NCBI GenBank assembly: GCA_003153015.1
Contig: PMBS01000183.1
Span: 1-36,098, forward strand
Origin: Myxococcales bacterium
Lineage (GTDB): Bacteria; Myxococcota_A; Polyangia; Fen-1088
Direction: 5' to 3'
DNA: 36,098 nt
Numbering within the stretch: the stretch's first letter is position 1; every line of letters starts with the position of its first letter. Shown piece after piece: positions 8,858-16,578 of the stretch. The notes beneath the pieces are model-generated. The model was not told where the DNA came from, made no database searches, and saw only the letters and a program-made list of their open reading frames with translations. The position numbers were made by a program, and so were the translations under genes.

Positions 8858-8985
8858 TTAGCTTTTTCACCGCAGAGAGCACAGAGAACACAGAGGTCGG
8901 ATGAGGGTCTCGGAAACGGATCGACGTTGTCACCCTAAAGGCGGTGGCTTGGTGTCCTCTGTCACCTCTGTGTGAACTAGCTAAC
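8857..8985. repeat. NNCACAGAG palindromic element, copy A
   Basis: An intergenic inverted repeat of about 129 bp. The left arm GTTAGCTTTTTCACCGCAGAG runs into CACAGAG-type units; the right arm carries CCTCTGTCACCTCTGTG and ends AGCTAAC, the complement of the left tip. It starts at the last base of the mutL stop codon and ends 20 bp before miaA. Related copies are at 16403-16540, 20074-20262 and 26326-26592. In RNA it would fold as a long hairpin between the two genes. Confidence 0.8.
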
Positions 8986-9005
8986 TTCATTCCACGGTCC
9001 ACGAG

Positions 9006-9920
9006 ATGCTGGATAGGATGGTCATTGCGATTTTGGGCCCAACCGCCTCGGGCAAGAGCGAACTTGGGCTGGCGTTGGCCGAACGACTTTCTGGCGAGAT
9101 CGTCTGTTGCGACTCGATGCAGGTCTATCGCGGCATGGATATCGGCACCGGCAAGGCCACGCGGCAGGAGCAGACGCGCTGCCCGCACCATCTGCTCGAC
9201 CTCGTCGATCCGGGCGAGCCGTTCCACGCTGCTGCCTGGGCCACGCGGGCGCGCCTATCCATCGATGACATCCACACCCGCGGCTGCCTTCCCATCATTG
9301 TGGGCGGCACCGGGCTGTATTTTCGCGCTCTGCGCGCGGGCCTTTTCGACGCGCCTCCGCCCGATCCGGCGATCAGGGCGCGCCATCAGGCCGAGGCTGC
9401 GGCCCTCGGAGTCCCCGCCCTGCACCGCCAGCTCCAGGAGATCGATCCTGAGGCAGCGGCGCACATCCGGCCCGGCGATCTGGTTCGCACCAGCCGCGCG
9501 CTTGAGATCTACGAGCAGACTGGGGTTCCCATCAGCGAGCTGCGCCGGCGCGCGGCCCCGCAGCAGCTCCCGTGGCGCCTCTTCGTCGTCATCCTCGACT
9601 ACCCGCTCGACAAGTTGCGTCCGCTCATTCACGGCCGGGTCGAACGCATGATGACAGCCGGTTTTCTCTCCGAGGTCGAGGCGCTGCGCAGGCGCGGTTT
9701 CGGCCAATCCCGCGCCTTGGCGTCCCTAGGTTACAAGCAACTCGGCCAGCATCTTGACGGCCTTCTGACTTTGCCGGAGGCCGTGGCCCAGACCAAGGGC
9801 GCGACCTCAGGCTATGCCCGGCGCCAGCGGACCTGGTTTCGACGCGAGCAAGCCCAAGTGCGGGCCACTGCGCCTCTGGATCCGGACGCCCTTGCCCAGG
9901 ACTTGTCGGCGAGCCTCTGA
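9006..9920 (+). CDS. miaA: tRNA dimethylallyltransferase MiaA
   Basis: A 304-aa enzyme that transfers a dimethylallyl group from DMAPP to N6 of A37 in tRNAs reading UNN codons, giving i6A, which stabilises codon-anticodon pairing. The sequence shows the P-loop ILGPTASGKS, the hallmark DSMQVYRGMDIGTGK (truncated form of the substrate-binding motif), the VGGTGLY segment and a C-terminal region with RRQRTWFRRE. Length is typical. Two in-frame ATGs are close together (9006 and 9018); neither has a strong ribosome site, and I keep 9006 because a GAG precedes it. The order mutL-miaA is also found in other proteobacteria, which fits, although here a palindromic repeat separates the two. Confidence 0.96.
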   Translation: MLDRMVIAILGPTASGKSELGLALAERLSGEIVCCDSMQVYRGMDIGTGKATRQEQTRCPHHLLDLVDPGEPFHAAAWATRARLSIDDIHTRGCLPIIVGGTGLYFRALRAGLFDAPPPDPAIRARHQAEAAALGVPALHRQLQEIDPEAAAHIRPGDLVRTSRALEIYEQTGVPISELRRRAAPQQLPWRLFVVILDYPLDKLRPLIHGRVERMMTAGFLSEVEALRRRGFGQSRALASLGYKQLGQHLDGLLTLPEAVAQTKGATSGYARRQRTWFRREQAQVRATAPLDPDALAQDLSASL

Positions 9921-10058
9921 CACTTTCGGTCAGCCGACTCTGTGTCCGCTCCTCTCACCTCTGTGTTCTCAGCCGCGGCGACTTTGGCGAACCAGGGTTT
10001 CTCCTCTCACAGATGTCTTGCTACCGTTCGAAATCCGAAACAGGATGGTCCCCCGCAC
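9921..10058. other. Gap between miaA and accA with degenerate repeat
   Basis: No gene. The stretch CTCTGTGTCCGCTCCTCTCACCTCTGTG (9938-9965, quoted here only as CTCTGTGTCC and CCTCTGTGTTCTC units) resembles a worn right arm of the CACAGAG palindromes but lacks a clear left arm. AGGATGG at 10042-10048 may help set the accA start. Confidence 0.4.
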
Positions 10059-11054
10059 ATGCCACACCGGAAGGAAAAACCCAGGGAAGCCCCGGTGCTC
10101 GATTTCGAGCGACCGATTGTCGACCTGGAGCGCAGGATCGATGATCTCAAGCAGCGTACGCGTCTGTCAGGGGAGATACGTCGCGATATCGAAACCCTGG
10201 AGACGCGGGCGCGCGAGCTGCAGCAGCATATCTTTTCCGGCCTGACACCCTGGCAGAAGGTGCAGCTTGCCCGGCACCCAGCCCGACCCTACACCCTCGA
10301 CTATATCAGCCGGCTCTTCACCGATTTCACTGAGGTGCATGGGGATCGCCGTTTCGCAGACGACGCGGCCATGATCGGCGGCATAGGCTTCTTCGAAGGC
10401 GTGCCCATCCTGTGCCTGGGCCAGCAAAAGGGGCGTACCACCAAGGAGAAGCTGGCGCGCAACCTGGGCATGGCCAAGCCCGAGGGCTATCGCAAGGCCA
10501 TGCGCCTAATGGACCTGGCCGCGCGTTTCGGCAAGCCCATCATCTGTCTGCTCGACACGCCGGGTGCGTTTCCCGGAATTGACGCCGAGGAGCGCGGGCA
10601 GGCTGAGGCGGTGGCCAAAAACCTCGAGGTCATGGCCGGGCTGCCGGTTCCCATCATCGCTGTGGTCATCGGCGAAGGCGGCTCGGGTGGGGCGCTGGGT
10701 ATCGGGGTGGCAGACCGCATCCTGATGCTGGAATACTCGATCTATTCGGTGATTTCGCCGGAGGGCTGCGCCTCGATTCTCTTTCGCAGCGACGCACGCA
10801 AGGCCGAGGCAGCCGAGGCCATGAAGATCACCGCACCCGATCTGGCCCGACTGGGCATCATCGACGAGATCGTGCCGGAAGCGCCGGGTGGCGCGCACCG
10901 CAATTTCGACCTCACCGCGCGCAACCTCGCCGCGGCCCTGCGCCGCCATCTGGCCGATCTGCTGCCGCTTCCGCCCAGCCTGCTCAAGGATCTGCGCTAC
11001 CAGAAGTACCGGCGCATGGGCGCCTTTGTCGAGGCGGGCGGTCTGGCCTCGTGA
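10059..11054 (+). CDS. accA: Acetyl-CoA carboxylase carboxyltransferase subunit alpha
   Basis: A 331-aa AccA, which with AccD transfers the carboxyl group from biotin-BCCP to acetyl-CoA to make malonyl-CoA for fatty acid synthesis. It begins with the typical helical segment (LDFERPIVDLERRIDDLK), then TPWQKVQLARHPARPYTLDYI, the crotonase-like core with GQQKGR, PEGYRKA, LLDTPGAFPG, and the oxyanion region GEGGSGGALGIGVAD followed by YSVISPEGCASI. The ORF track opens at 9942; ATG 10059 is chosen because the family N-terminus starts there and the extra residues come from repeat-like DNA. accD is not in the window. The stop overlaps or abuts thyX, so the two genes are coupled. Confidence 0.96.
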   Translation: MPHRKEKPREAPVLDFERPIVDLERRIDDLKQRTRLSGEIRRDIETLETRARELQQHIFSGLTPWQKVQLARHPARPYTLDYISRLFTDFTEVHGDRRFADDAAMIGGIGFFEGVPILCLGQQKGRTTKEKLARNLGMAKPEGYRKAMRLMDLAARFGKPIICLLDTPGAFPGIDAEERGQAEAVAKNLEVMAGLPVPIIAVVIGEGGSGGALGIGVADRILMLEYSIYSVISPEGCASILFRSDARKAEAAEAMKITAPDLARLGIIDEIVPEAPGGAHRNFDLTARNLAAALRRHLADLLPLPPSLLKDLRYQKYRRMGAFVEAGGLAS

Positions 11055-11077
11055 GCGTCGGCAAGGAGGGCACGGCT

Positions 11078-12091
11078 GTGGCGGATTCCGACTTGCAGAA
11101 CAACACAAAGCGAACGGTCAGCCCGGGCGCCGAGGAGATCCTGGGGCTCTACTTCCCAGTGCTCGACCATGGCTTTGTCGCCTTGGTTGACTACATGGGC
11201 AGCGACGAGGACATCGAGCGGGCGGCGCGGGTCAGCTACGGCTTTGGCACGCGCAAGCGCAGCCAGACGCGCGGGCTGCTGCGCCACCTGCACCGCCACG
11301 GACACACGACTCCCAGTGAGATGGTGGAACTGAAGTTCCACTGCTGCATGCCCATCTTTGTGGCCCGCCAGTGGATTCGCCATCGCACCGCCAACGTCAA
11401 CGAACTATCGGGGCGCTACAGCCTGGTGCCCATGCTGTTCTATACCCCGCCTGACGATCAGTTGCAGGCGCAGAGCACGCAGAACCGCCAGGGACGCGCC
11501 GGCCAGCCTTTGCCGGCCGGGCTGCGCAACCAGGCCAAACAACGCTGGCAGGACAGCCGGGCCAGCGCCAGCGCGACCTACGAGTGGCTGACCAGCCACG
11601 AAGTGGCGCGCGAGTTGGCGCGCATCGACCTGCCGCTCTCGACCTACACCCAGTGGTACTGGAAGATCGATCTGCACAACTTGCTGCACTTTCTCACCCT
11701 GCGGGTGGACGCGCACGCGCAGTGGGAAATCCAACAGTACGGCCACCTGATGGCGGGCATGCTCAAACGGGTAGCGCCGCTCTCCTACGAGGCGTGGATT
11801 GACTATGACGTCTGCGGAGCCCGGTTCTCGCGCATGGAACTGGATGCGCTGCGGGGGCTGCTTTGCGCCACCCAGGATGGCATCGAGGGGCAGGGGAAGC
11901 GACTCGGTCGCGAGGCGCTGGGCGCACTCGGCCTGAGCAGCCGCGAGGTGGACGAGTTTCTCTCGACCTTGGGTGGTAGCGAGGTTCCTGATTTCGAGCT
12001 GGACCTGGCCAGTGCACGCCCGGCGGCTAGCTTTGCCGAGCGCTTCGCCGCTGCTGTGCCGCGGGGTGAGCGAGAGCCTGGGGAAGGGTAG
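11078..12091 (+). CDS. thyX: FAD-dependent thymidylate synthase ThyX
   Basis: A 337-aa flavin-dependent thymidylate synthase, which methylates dUMP to dTMP using methylene-THF with NADPH-reduced FAD. The ThyX signature region is clear: HTTPSEMVELKFHC, RQWIRHRTANVNELSGRY, then LSTYTQWYWKIDLHNLLHFL and AHAQWEIQQYG. The GTG at 11078 is chosen because a near-perfect AAGGAGG (11063-11069) sits 8 nt upstream; the track start at GTG 11051 overlaps the accA stop by 4 nt and lacks such a site. The protein is longer than the commonest ThyX (about 220-260 aa), with an insert QSTQNRQGRAGQPLPAG and an extended C-terminus of about 80 residues. No thyA is seen in the window. Confidence 0.94.
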   Translation: MADSDLQNNTKRTVSPGAEEILGLYFPVLDHGFVALVDYMGSDEDIERAARVSYGFGTRKRSQTRGLLRHLHRHGHTTPSEMVELKFHCCMPIFVARQWIRHRTANVNELSGRYSLVPMLFYTPPDDQLQAQSTQNRQGRAGQPLPAGLRNQAKQRWQDSRASASATYEWLTSHEVARELARIDLPLSTYTQWYWKIDLHNLLHFLTLRVDAHAQWEIQQYGHLMAGMLKRVAPLSYEAWIDYDVCGARFSRMELDALRGLLCATQDGIEGQGKRLGREALGALGLSSREVDEFLSTLGGSEVPDFELDLASARPAASFAERFAAAVPRGEREPGEG

Positions 12092-12104
12092 GGCACCTAG
12101 ATCG

Positions 12105-12132
12105 CGAAAGCCGCTCGTCAGAGCGGCTTTCG
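12105..12132. terminator. Bidirectional hairpin terminator
   Basis: A perfect 12-bp stem, CGAAAGCCGCTC / GAGCGGCTTTCG, with a 4-nt loop (GTCA), between the convergent thyX and the VWA lipoprotein gene. The AAAG/CTTT ends give short A and T runs in both directions but no long U tract. Confidence 0.75.
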
Positions 12133-12155
12133 TGGTCGGTCAGAGAATCAGGTGG

Positions 12156-14102
12156 CTATTGGTGCAACGGGGGACAGTCTTGGGTTGACTTTGCGCAGGT
12201 CAGACACTTCATTGCCAGCAGTGTACCTGCGGGCGCTGTCTGTCCATTTCTGCGCAGGACGGTGATCCTTTGGCCCCTATATGAGTTCGGACAACCTGCC
12301 GCGCTGGTGTCGTAGTAGAGGAACCAGCAAGGCCGAGCGGCGTCCGTGTCCGGTATTAGGTTGGTGTTGTTTTGCGCACCTGCCGGATTGAGAGGTGCTC
12401 CCGTAGCGGGATCAATGCACTCGGGGCGGGAATACTCCTCATACCCGCTGCCAAGGCAATTAGGTGGGGTGCCCGGGGTGTCGCACGCTATCTTGTCGGT
12501 AACCTGGCATTCGGGCTGGACAGGGCCGCGTTGCGCCCCGGCGGCCGGAGCCGGCCCTGCGTCGATCAACGGGAAGTCGACACAGCCGGGCTTCAACACC
12601 TGGACGATAGCGTCGGCGATCTGTTGCATCGCGGGTTTGAAGTCCTGGTTGCACAGGCTGAAGGTGTTAACAACAGGACCAGTAATCGGATCGGTCTTCT
12701 GGAAGGCATCGAGGAACTTCTTCAGGCGAAGTCCACCATATGCCTTGTAAATGTTATTGTCGCTTGTGGCCTGGATCGAAGGAATCCTGCAAATGGGCAT
12801 GTAGTCCCAAAGAGTTTCCTGGGGGTGGGGAAGCGAGGTGGTGTCTATCCCAATCTGGTATTGGTCACTGACTGTGACACCGCTCAAGGCAGTGTCCGGG
12901 GGCCAGCCGATGATGCCTGACACGAGAATCTTGGCGGCGGTTTTCTGCATGTAGACGTGATTGCCATTTGCATCGAAGACAGGGTTGCCGTTTGCGTCGA
13001 AGACCCAGGCACTCACCCCGTTGACGCTGTCGATCATGTCCTGGACTCTGATGAGAGGAAGATAGTGGTGGTCCGGGCTGCCTGGGTTGGGCTGGTCCTT
13101 GGGTGCGCAGTTGGCAAAAGCGGTTGTGAAGCCAACGTTGGGCGCCGGGAGGGGGTTGGGCGGCTGAAAGCCTATCGACGGGTCCTCGTAGCCAGTAATT
13201 GGCTGGCCGTTGCACACATGGCCACGCGCCGCACATTTCAGGCTGGCGGTTTCGGTTAGGGGATTCTGGGCCTGCAAGAACATTGAGTCGTTGACATTGT
13301 CGTCGGGATCAGCAGAGCAGTCATCCTCGTCGGTAATGAGCACAATCGCCAGGTAGCCCTTGGGCCGCAAGAAGCCGATGTTCTCTGGGTTGATCTGATT
13401 GGGGGCATCTTTGGGATTAGCGGGATAATCAGCAGTCAGTGCCACGCGAACCGATTGCAGTGGATGCTCGTACCCGCAGCCCTTGGTTCCCACGGCCGTG
13501 GCCAGGCAAGCGAAGACGTCCTGGATGTTTCCGTCGTAGTTCTTTATCCGCCCAGTTCCATTTGGATTCGCGATATCCGAGATCCAGCGCTGGCCCTCGT
13601 GCAGGCCGCATCCATTGGCTACTGGGTGACCTCCCAGGGTTGGATCAGCATTGGGGTTGACCGACGCGAGCGGATTGCTGGGATCGTTCCCATACAGGAG
13701 TCCCCGGTCGCCCAGCACCCTCTTGCAGTTTTCCCCGATGGGCTCCGACCCAGACCCCATGTCGCTGCTGATCACGCCGATGTGGACGTCAGGTAAGCTG
13801 ACACCGCCACTAGGGTCTGGAATTTGCTGCAACACCTGGATCATGCTTGGGAAGTTCTGAGCCAGGCGAGTCTGCTTGGGGTCCATGGACGGGGAGTTGT
13901 CGATCATGAACAAGATGTCGACCTCACGCTCCGGGCTGACCAGAATCGTGAAGTCGGTTTCCATCTGTGGGTTCGGCAAGGGCTCTTTCAGGGGGTGCCC
14001 ATTGCAAGCCCATAGGGCAAAGGGCAGGGCAGGGAGCAGCAGCCCCAAACGCAGGTACTGCCAACGAACAAGCGGCAAGAGCCTTGAAAGATGACGGGCC
14101 AT
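12156..14102 (-). CDS. VWA-domain lipoprotein, Cys-rich
   Basis: A 648-aa predicted lipoprotein. The signal peptide (RHLSRLLPLVRWQYLRLG... core) ends in a lipobox-like LWAC, so the mature protein would be acylated at Cys and held in the outer or inner membrane. A von Willebrand A-like domain follows, with MIDAS DNSPS in LFMIDNSPSM and a later acidic ITDEDDCS. The rest is Pro/Asn/Gly-rich with many Cys residues that could pair in the periplasm or outside the cell. A short duplication FDANGNPVFDANGNHV is seen. ATG 14102 is chosen because AGGAGG lies 6 nt upstream; the track's 14117 ATG overlaps that ribosome site. Such VWA lipoproteins are frequent in Myxococcota but their role is largely unknown. 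Codons are visibly less GC-biased than in the neighbours. Confidence 0.85.
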   Translation of the reverse strand: MARHLSRLLPLVRWQYLRLGLLLPALPFALWACNGHPLKEPLPNPQMETDFTILVSPEREVDILFMIDNSPSMDPKQTRLAQNFPSMIQVLQQIPDPSGGVSLPDVHIGVISSDMGSGSEPIGENCKRVLGDRGLLYGNDPSNPLASVNPNADPTLGGHPVANGCGLHEGQRWISDIANPNGTGRIKNYDGNIQDVFACLATAVGTKGCGYEHPLQSVRVALTADYPANPKDAPNQINPENIGFLRPKGYLAIVLITDEDDCSADPDDNVNDSMFLQAQNPLTETASLKCAARGHVCNGQPITGYEDPSIGFQPPNPLPAPNVGFTTAFANCAPKDQPNPGSPDHHYLPLIRVQDMIDSVNGVSAWVFDANGNPVFDANGNHVYMQKTAAKILVSGIIGWPPDTALSGVTVSDQYQIGIDTTSLPHPQETLWDYMPICRIPSIQATSDNNIYKAYGGLRLKKFLDAFQKTDPITGPVVNTFSLCNQDFKPAMQQIADAIVQVLKPGCVDFPLIDAGPAPAAGAQRGPVQPECQVTDKIACDTPGTPPNCLGSGYEEYSRPECIDPATGAPLNPAGAQNNTNLIPDTDAARPCWFLYYDTSAAGCPNSYRGQRITVLRRNGQTAPAGTLLAMKCLTCAKSTQDCPPLHQ

Positions 14103-14117
14103 GGAAACCCTCCTCAT

Positions 14118-14277
14118 GGACGAACGAGTGGTCAGAACTCGTGGCTACCCTACAGCAAGATACGGGCCGATGGGAATCTTAGTTAGTTGTTGGAAGAACA
14201 GGGGTTGTTCAGAATCGTGCGCCAATCTAGTTGGCAAGTATGCCATGACTGTTGGCAGGAGTCATTGACGCTGATTG
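14118..14277. other. Upstream region of the VWA lipoprotein with short dyads
   Basis: A 160-bp gap that should hold the leftward promoter of the lipoprotein gene. Two small dyads share the same half-site: GCCAA-tctag-TTGGC (14221-14235) and TGCCA-tgactgt-TGGCA (14240-14256). They could be a regulator's operator pair, but 5-bp arms also occur by chance. I could not fit a sigma-54 promoter with the correct GG-GC spacing. Confidence 0.3.
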
Positions 14278-15408
14278 CTAGTCAGGTCCAGGTCTCGCCA
14301 ACGCAGGCGGCCCAGAACCAGCGTCTTGATGCGTTGGCAGAGGTGCGCCGTCGGGGATCGCGGCCAAGCCAGCGGGGATGGGTGGCCCCTGAACCACGGA
14401 CGGGGCGGTCAGCCTGTGCGTGACCAGCCAGTCGATCACCCGCGCCACATCGCCGAAGCGGGTGAGCTTGCCCTCGGTACCCAGCAGGGACATGCCGTAG
14501 CTGCGACCATCGATGCGAATGGCGATGACCAGGCAGTAGCGGGCGGCATCGTTGTACCCGGTTTTGCCACCAAGAATCTGCACGCTGGACCGGGCCGCGG
14601 GTCGGTGCGTGCTGACATACCTGATGGGCGGGCGGCCGACCGGGTGGGCCTCGTATTCTGGCTTGCGCACAATGGGTCCAAGAACCGGGTGGGACATGGC
14701 GGCGCGCAGGAGCTGGAGGATCTCGCGCGGGGTGGACAGGTTTTCCGGGGAGAGCCCGGTCGGTTCGCGGAAGCGCGTCCCGCGCAGCCCCAGGGACGCC
14801 GCCTTGTTGTTCATGGCGTTGGCGAGCTGGGTTGTGGTGAGCCCGACCGCGCGGCCCAGGGCGGACACCGCCCGGTTGTCCGATCCAAGCAGGGCCGCGT
14901 GCAGCAGATCCCGGTTGGATAGGGTCATGCCTTCGAGCAGGCGCGAGGGCGCTCCGCCGCGGGCGACCTCTGAGTCGATCTTCTTCATCGTGGTCAACCC
15001 ATCGAGGTCTAGGTTGTGGTCCATCACGACTAGGGTTGCGGCCAACTTGGAGATCGAGGCAATCGCGCGCGGCTGGTCGGGCTTGCGGGCGAAGATCTCA
15101 CGCCCGCTGTCCATGTCCACCACCAGCGCGCCCAGCGATAGCACATTGGGCAGGTTGCCTTTGACCGCCACCACATGCTTTTCCAGAAGCGCCTTCTTCT
15201 TGGCAGCGGGCTTCTTGCCGCCGCGGATCTTCTTCGCCGCCTTGCCCTTGGGCTTGCCTTTGGCGTTCTTCTTGGATGCCGGCTTGCCCTTGCCTTTCGA
15301 CTTGCCCGGGGCTGGCTTGGCCGCGGCCGCGCCCACGGCTGCGGCCGGCGCAAAGAGCGGCATGCAGAACGCTGCAACCAGCAGCAGGAGTTTGGGGGCG
15401 GACGGCAC
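14278..15408 (-). CDS. D-alanyl-D-alanine carboxypeptidase (S11) with basic linker
   Basis: A 376-aa penicillin-binding-type serine peptidase predicted to trim the terminal D-Ala of peptidoglycan pentapeptides in the periplasm. A signal peptide (PKLLLLVAAFCMPLFAPAAA) is followed by about 45 residues dominated by Lys, Ala and Gly (about 31-76, KGKGKPASKKNAKGKPKGK...), like a histone-H1 tail. The catalytic domain has SxxK as S118-I-S-K121, SDN in LGSDNRAVSAL, and KTG in GGKTGYNDAARY. The C-terminal beta domain and membrane-anchoring helix of DacA/PBP5 are missing; a Pro-rich tail ends the protein. The GTG at 15408 has no ribosome site, but TAACCT lies 9 nt upstream. Bla-type enzymes share the motifs, but KTG spacing and length fit S11 best. 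Confidence 0.88.
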   Translation of the reverse strand: MPSAPKLLLLVAAFCMPLFAPAAAVGAAAAKPAPGKSKGKGKPASKKNAKGKPKGKAAKKIRGGKKPAAKKKALLEKHVVAVKGNLPNVLSLGALVVDMDSGREIFARKPDQPRAIASISKLAATLVVMDHNLDLDGLTTMKKIDSEVARGGAPSRLLEGMTLSNRDLLHAALLGSDNRAVSALGRAVGLTTTQLANAMNNKAASLGLRGTRFREPTGLSPENLSTPREILQLLRAAMSHPVLGPIVRKPEYEAHPVGRPPIRYVSTHRPAARSSVQILGGKTGYNDAARYCLVIAIRIDGRSYGMSLLGTEGKLTRFGDVARVIDWLVTHRLTAPSVVQGPPIPAGLAAIPDGAPLPTHQDAGSGPPALARPGPD

Positions 15409-15464
15409 GGACGCTGCAGGTTAGTCAGGACCGCGGCGATGAGCAACTGATCCCGACAATCCCC

Positions 15465-15502
15465 CGATAGCCGCAAGAGGTCGTGACCGTGGTCGTGGCC
15501 GG
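15465..15502 (+). repeat. GGTCGTG/GTGGCC repeat, copy 1
   Basis: The segment CGATAGCCGCAAGAGGTCGTG followed by CCGTGGTCGTGGCCGG sits between the divergent carboxypeptidase gene and mqnD. It shares the seed GCCRCARRAGGTCGT with the copies at 26239-26270 and 26474-26526. Confidence 0.55.
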
Positions 15503-15527
15503 ACGCTTCTCACTTCCAGGCTCTTGC

Positions 15528-15533
15528 TACACT
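15528..15533 (+). promoter_or_regulatory. -10-like box of mqnD
   Basis: TACACT lies 6 nt before the ATG of mqnD, which would place the transcription start at the start codon. The -35 is weak. No Shine-Dalgarno other than TGGA is present. Confidence 0.45.
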
Positions 15534-15539
15534 GGAACC

Positions 15540-16388
15540 ATGCCCATCTCGCTGGCCTACTCGGTCGATGCTGACGATGCGTTCATGTTCCACGCCCTGC
15601 GCGCAGGTGACGTGGACACGCGAGGGCTGGCCTTCACCCATCGGCGCGGGGATACGTCGGAGTTGAATGCACTGGCTCTGGCCGGTGAAATTGACGTGGT
15701 GGCGATCTCCGCGGGTGCCTATCCTGCGGTGGCGGGCAAGTACCTGCTGCTTCCGCATGGCGCTTCAGTGGGGCGAGGTTTTGGGCCGGTGCTGGTGGCA
15801 CGGCAGCCGATGGCCTTGGCAGAGCTAGCTGGACGGCGTGTCGGCATTCCGGGCCTGTCCACCACGGCGTGGTTGGTGCTGCGCCAGATGCAGCCGGGGC
15901 TTCTGCCCGTGGTTGTGCCGATAGCGCCCTTTGGCCGTATCTTCGAGTGCCTGGATGCGGGCAGCATCGATGCGGCCTTGTTGATTCACGAGGGCCGGCT
16001 CATCTACCAAAGCCGGGGCTATGCGCGCATCGCTGAGATCGGACAATGGTGGCAGGCCACGACCGGGCTGCCCTTGCCCCTCGGGGTGAATGTCATTCGG
16101 CGCGGGCTTGGGGCCGAAACCATCGCTGCGGTATCCGCTGTCCTGCGCGATTCGATCGCCTATGCACTCGACCACCGCGACGAGGTGATCCGGGTGCTTG
16201 CCGCCGAGAAACGCGGCGAGCCTGCCCTGGCCGAGACCGCGCTGCTTGACCGCTACCTCGGCATGTATGCCAACCAGGACACGCGCGCGATGGCGCCTGA
16301 CGTCCGCCGCGCCATCGAGGTTCTGTTCGAGCGCGCAGCCAAGGGCGGGTTGCTGCCCGCCGGGTGCCCGATCGATTGGGCACCGTGA
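15540..16388 (+). CDS. mqnD: 1,4-dihydroxy-6-naphthoate synthase MqnD
   Basis: A 282-aa member of the MqnA/MqnD periplasmic-binding-protein-like fold. MqnD converts cyclic dehypoxanthinyl futalosine to 1,4-dihydroxy-6-naphthoate in the futalosine route to menaquinone. The N-terminus ISLAYSVDADDAFMFHAL matches the MqnD start (SPD-N-F type); LALAGEIDVVAISAGAYPAV, the catalytic-His segment IHEGRLIYQ, and LPLPLGVNVIRRGL are typical. MqnA is less likely given the IHEGR segment. The start is ATG 15540, not the track's 15483: the family N-terminus begins here and a TACACT box is 6 nt upstream. mqnB lies convergent just downstream, so two steps of the same pathway are side by side. Confidence 0.93.
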   Translation: MPISLAYSVDADDAFMFHALRAGDVDTRGLAFTHRRGDTSELNALALAGEIDVVAISAGAYPAVAGKYLLLPHGASVGRGFGPVLVARQPMALAELAGRRVGIPGLSTTAWLVLRQMQPGLLPVVVPIAPFGRIFECLDAGSIDAALLIHEGRLIYQSRGYARIAEIGQWWQATTGLPLPLGVNVIRRGLGAETIAAVSAVLRDSIAYALDHRDEVIRVLAAEKRGEPALAETALLDRYLGMYANQDTRAMAPDVRRAIEVLFERAAKGGLLPAGCPIDWAP

Positions 16389-16402
16389 AATCGCGGCATC
16401 GG

Positions 16403-16540
16403 TTAGCTAGCTTTCTCACCACAGAGAGCACGGAGGCCACAGAGCCGGACCGGAAAAGGGAAGGGTTGGGTGCGGTCCAAGCTTCCTCTTCCCATCCGAT
16501 CTCTGTGTGCTCTGTGCCCTCTGTGGTGAAAAAGCTAGCC
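16403..16540. repeat. NNCACAGAG palindromic element, copy B
   Basis: A palindrome of about 138 bp between mqnD and mqnB. Left arm: GTTAGCTAGCTTTCTCACC then ACAGAG-type units of 9 nt. The right arm ends CTGTGGTGAAAAAGCTAGCC. An inner GA-rich/TC-rich pair (GGAAAAGGGAAGG versus CTTCCTCTTCCC) extends the stem. Since the flanking genes are convergent, the hairpin could end both messages. Confidence 0.85.
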
Positions 16541-16578
16541 CCTTCCCGAGTCCGGACGCTTCGCGAAAAGGGTTCGCG

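Noticed and set aside
9942-10058. Longer AccA N-terminus
   Set aside because: The added residues do not resemble AccA and are encoded by repeat-like DNA; ATG 10059 gives the family start.
14200-14260. Sigma-54 promoter for the VWA lipoprotein
   Set aside because: TGGCATACTTGCC on the minus strand has 7 nt between GG and GC instead of 10.
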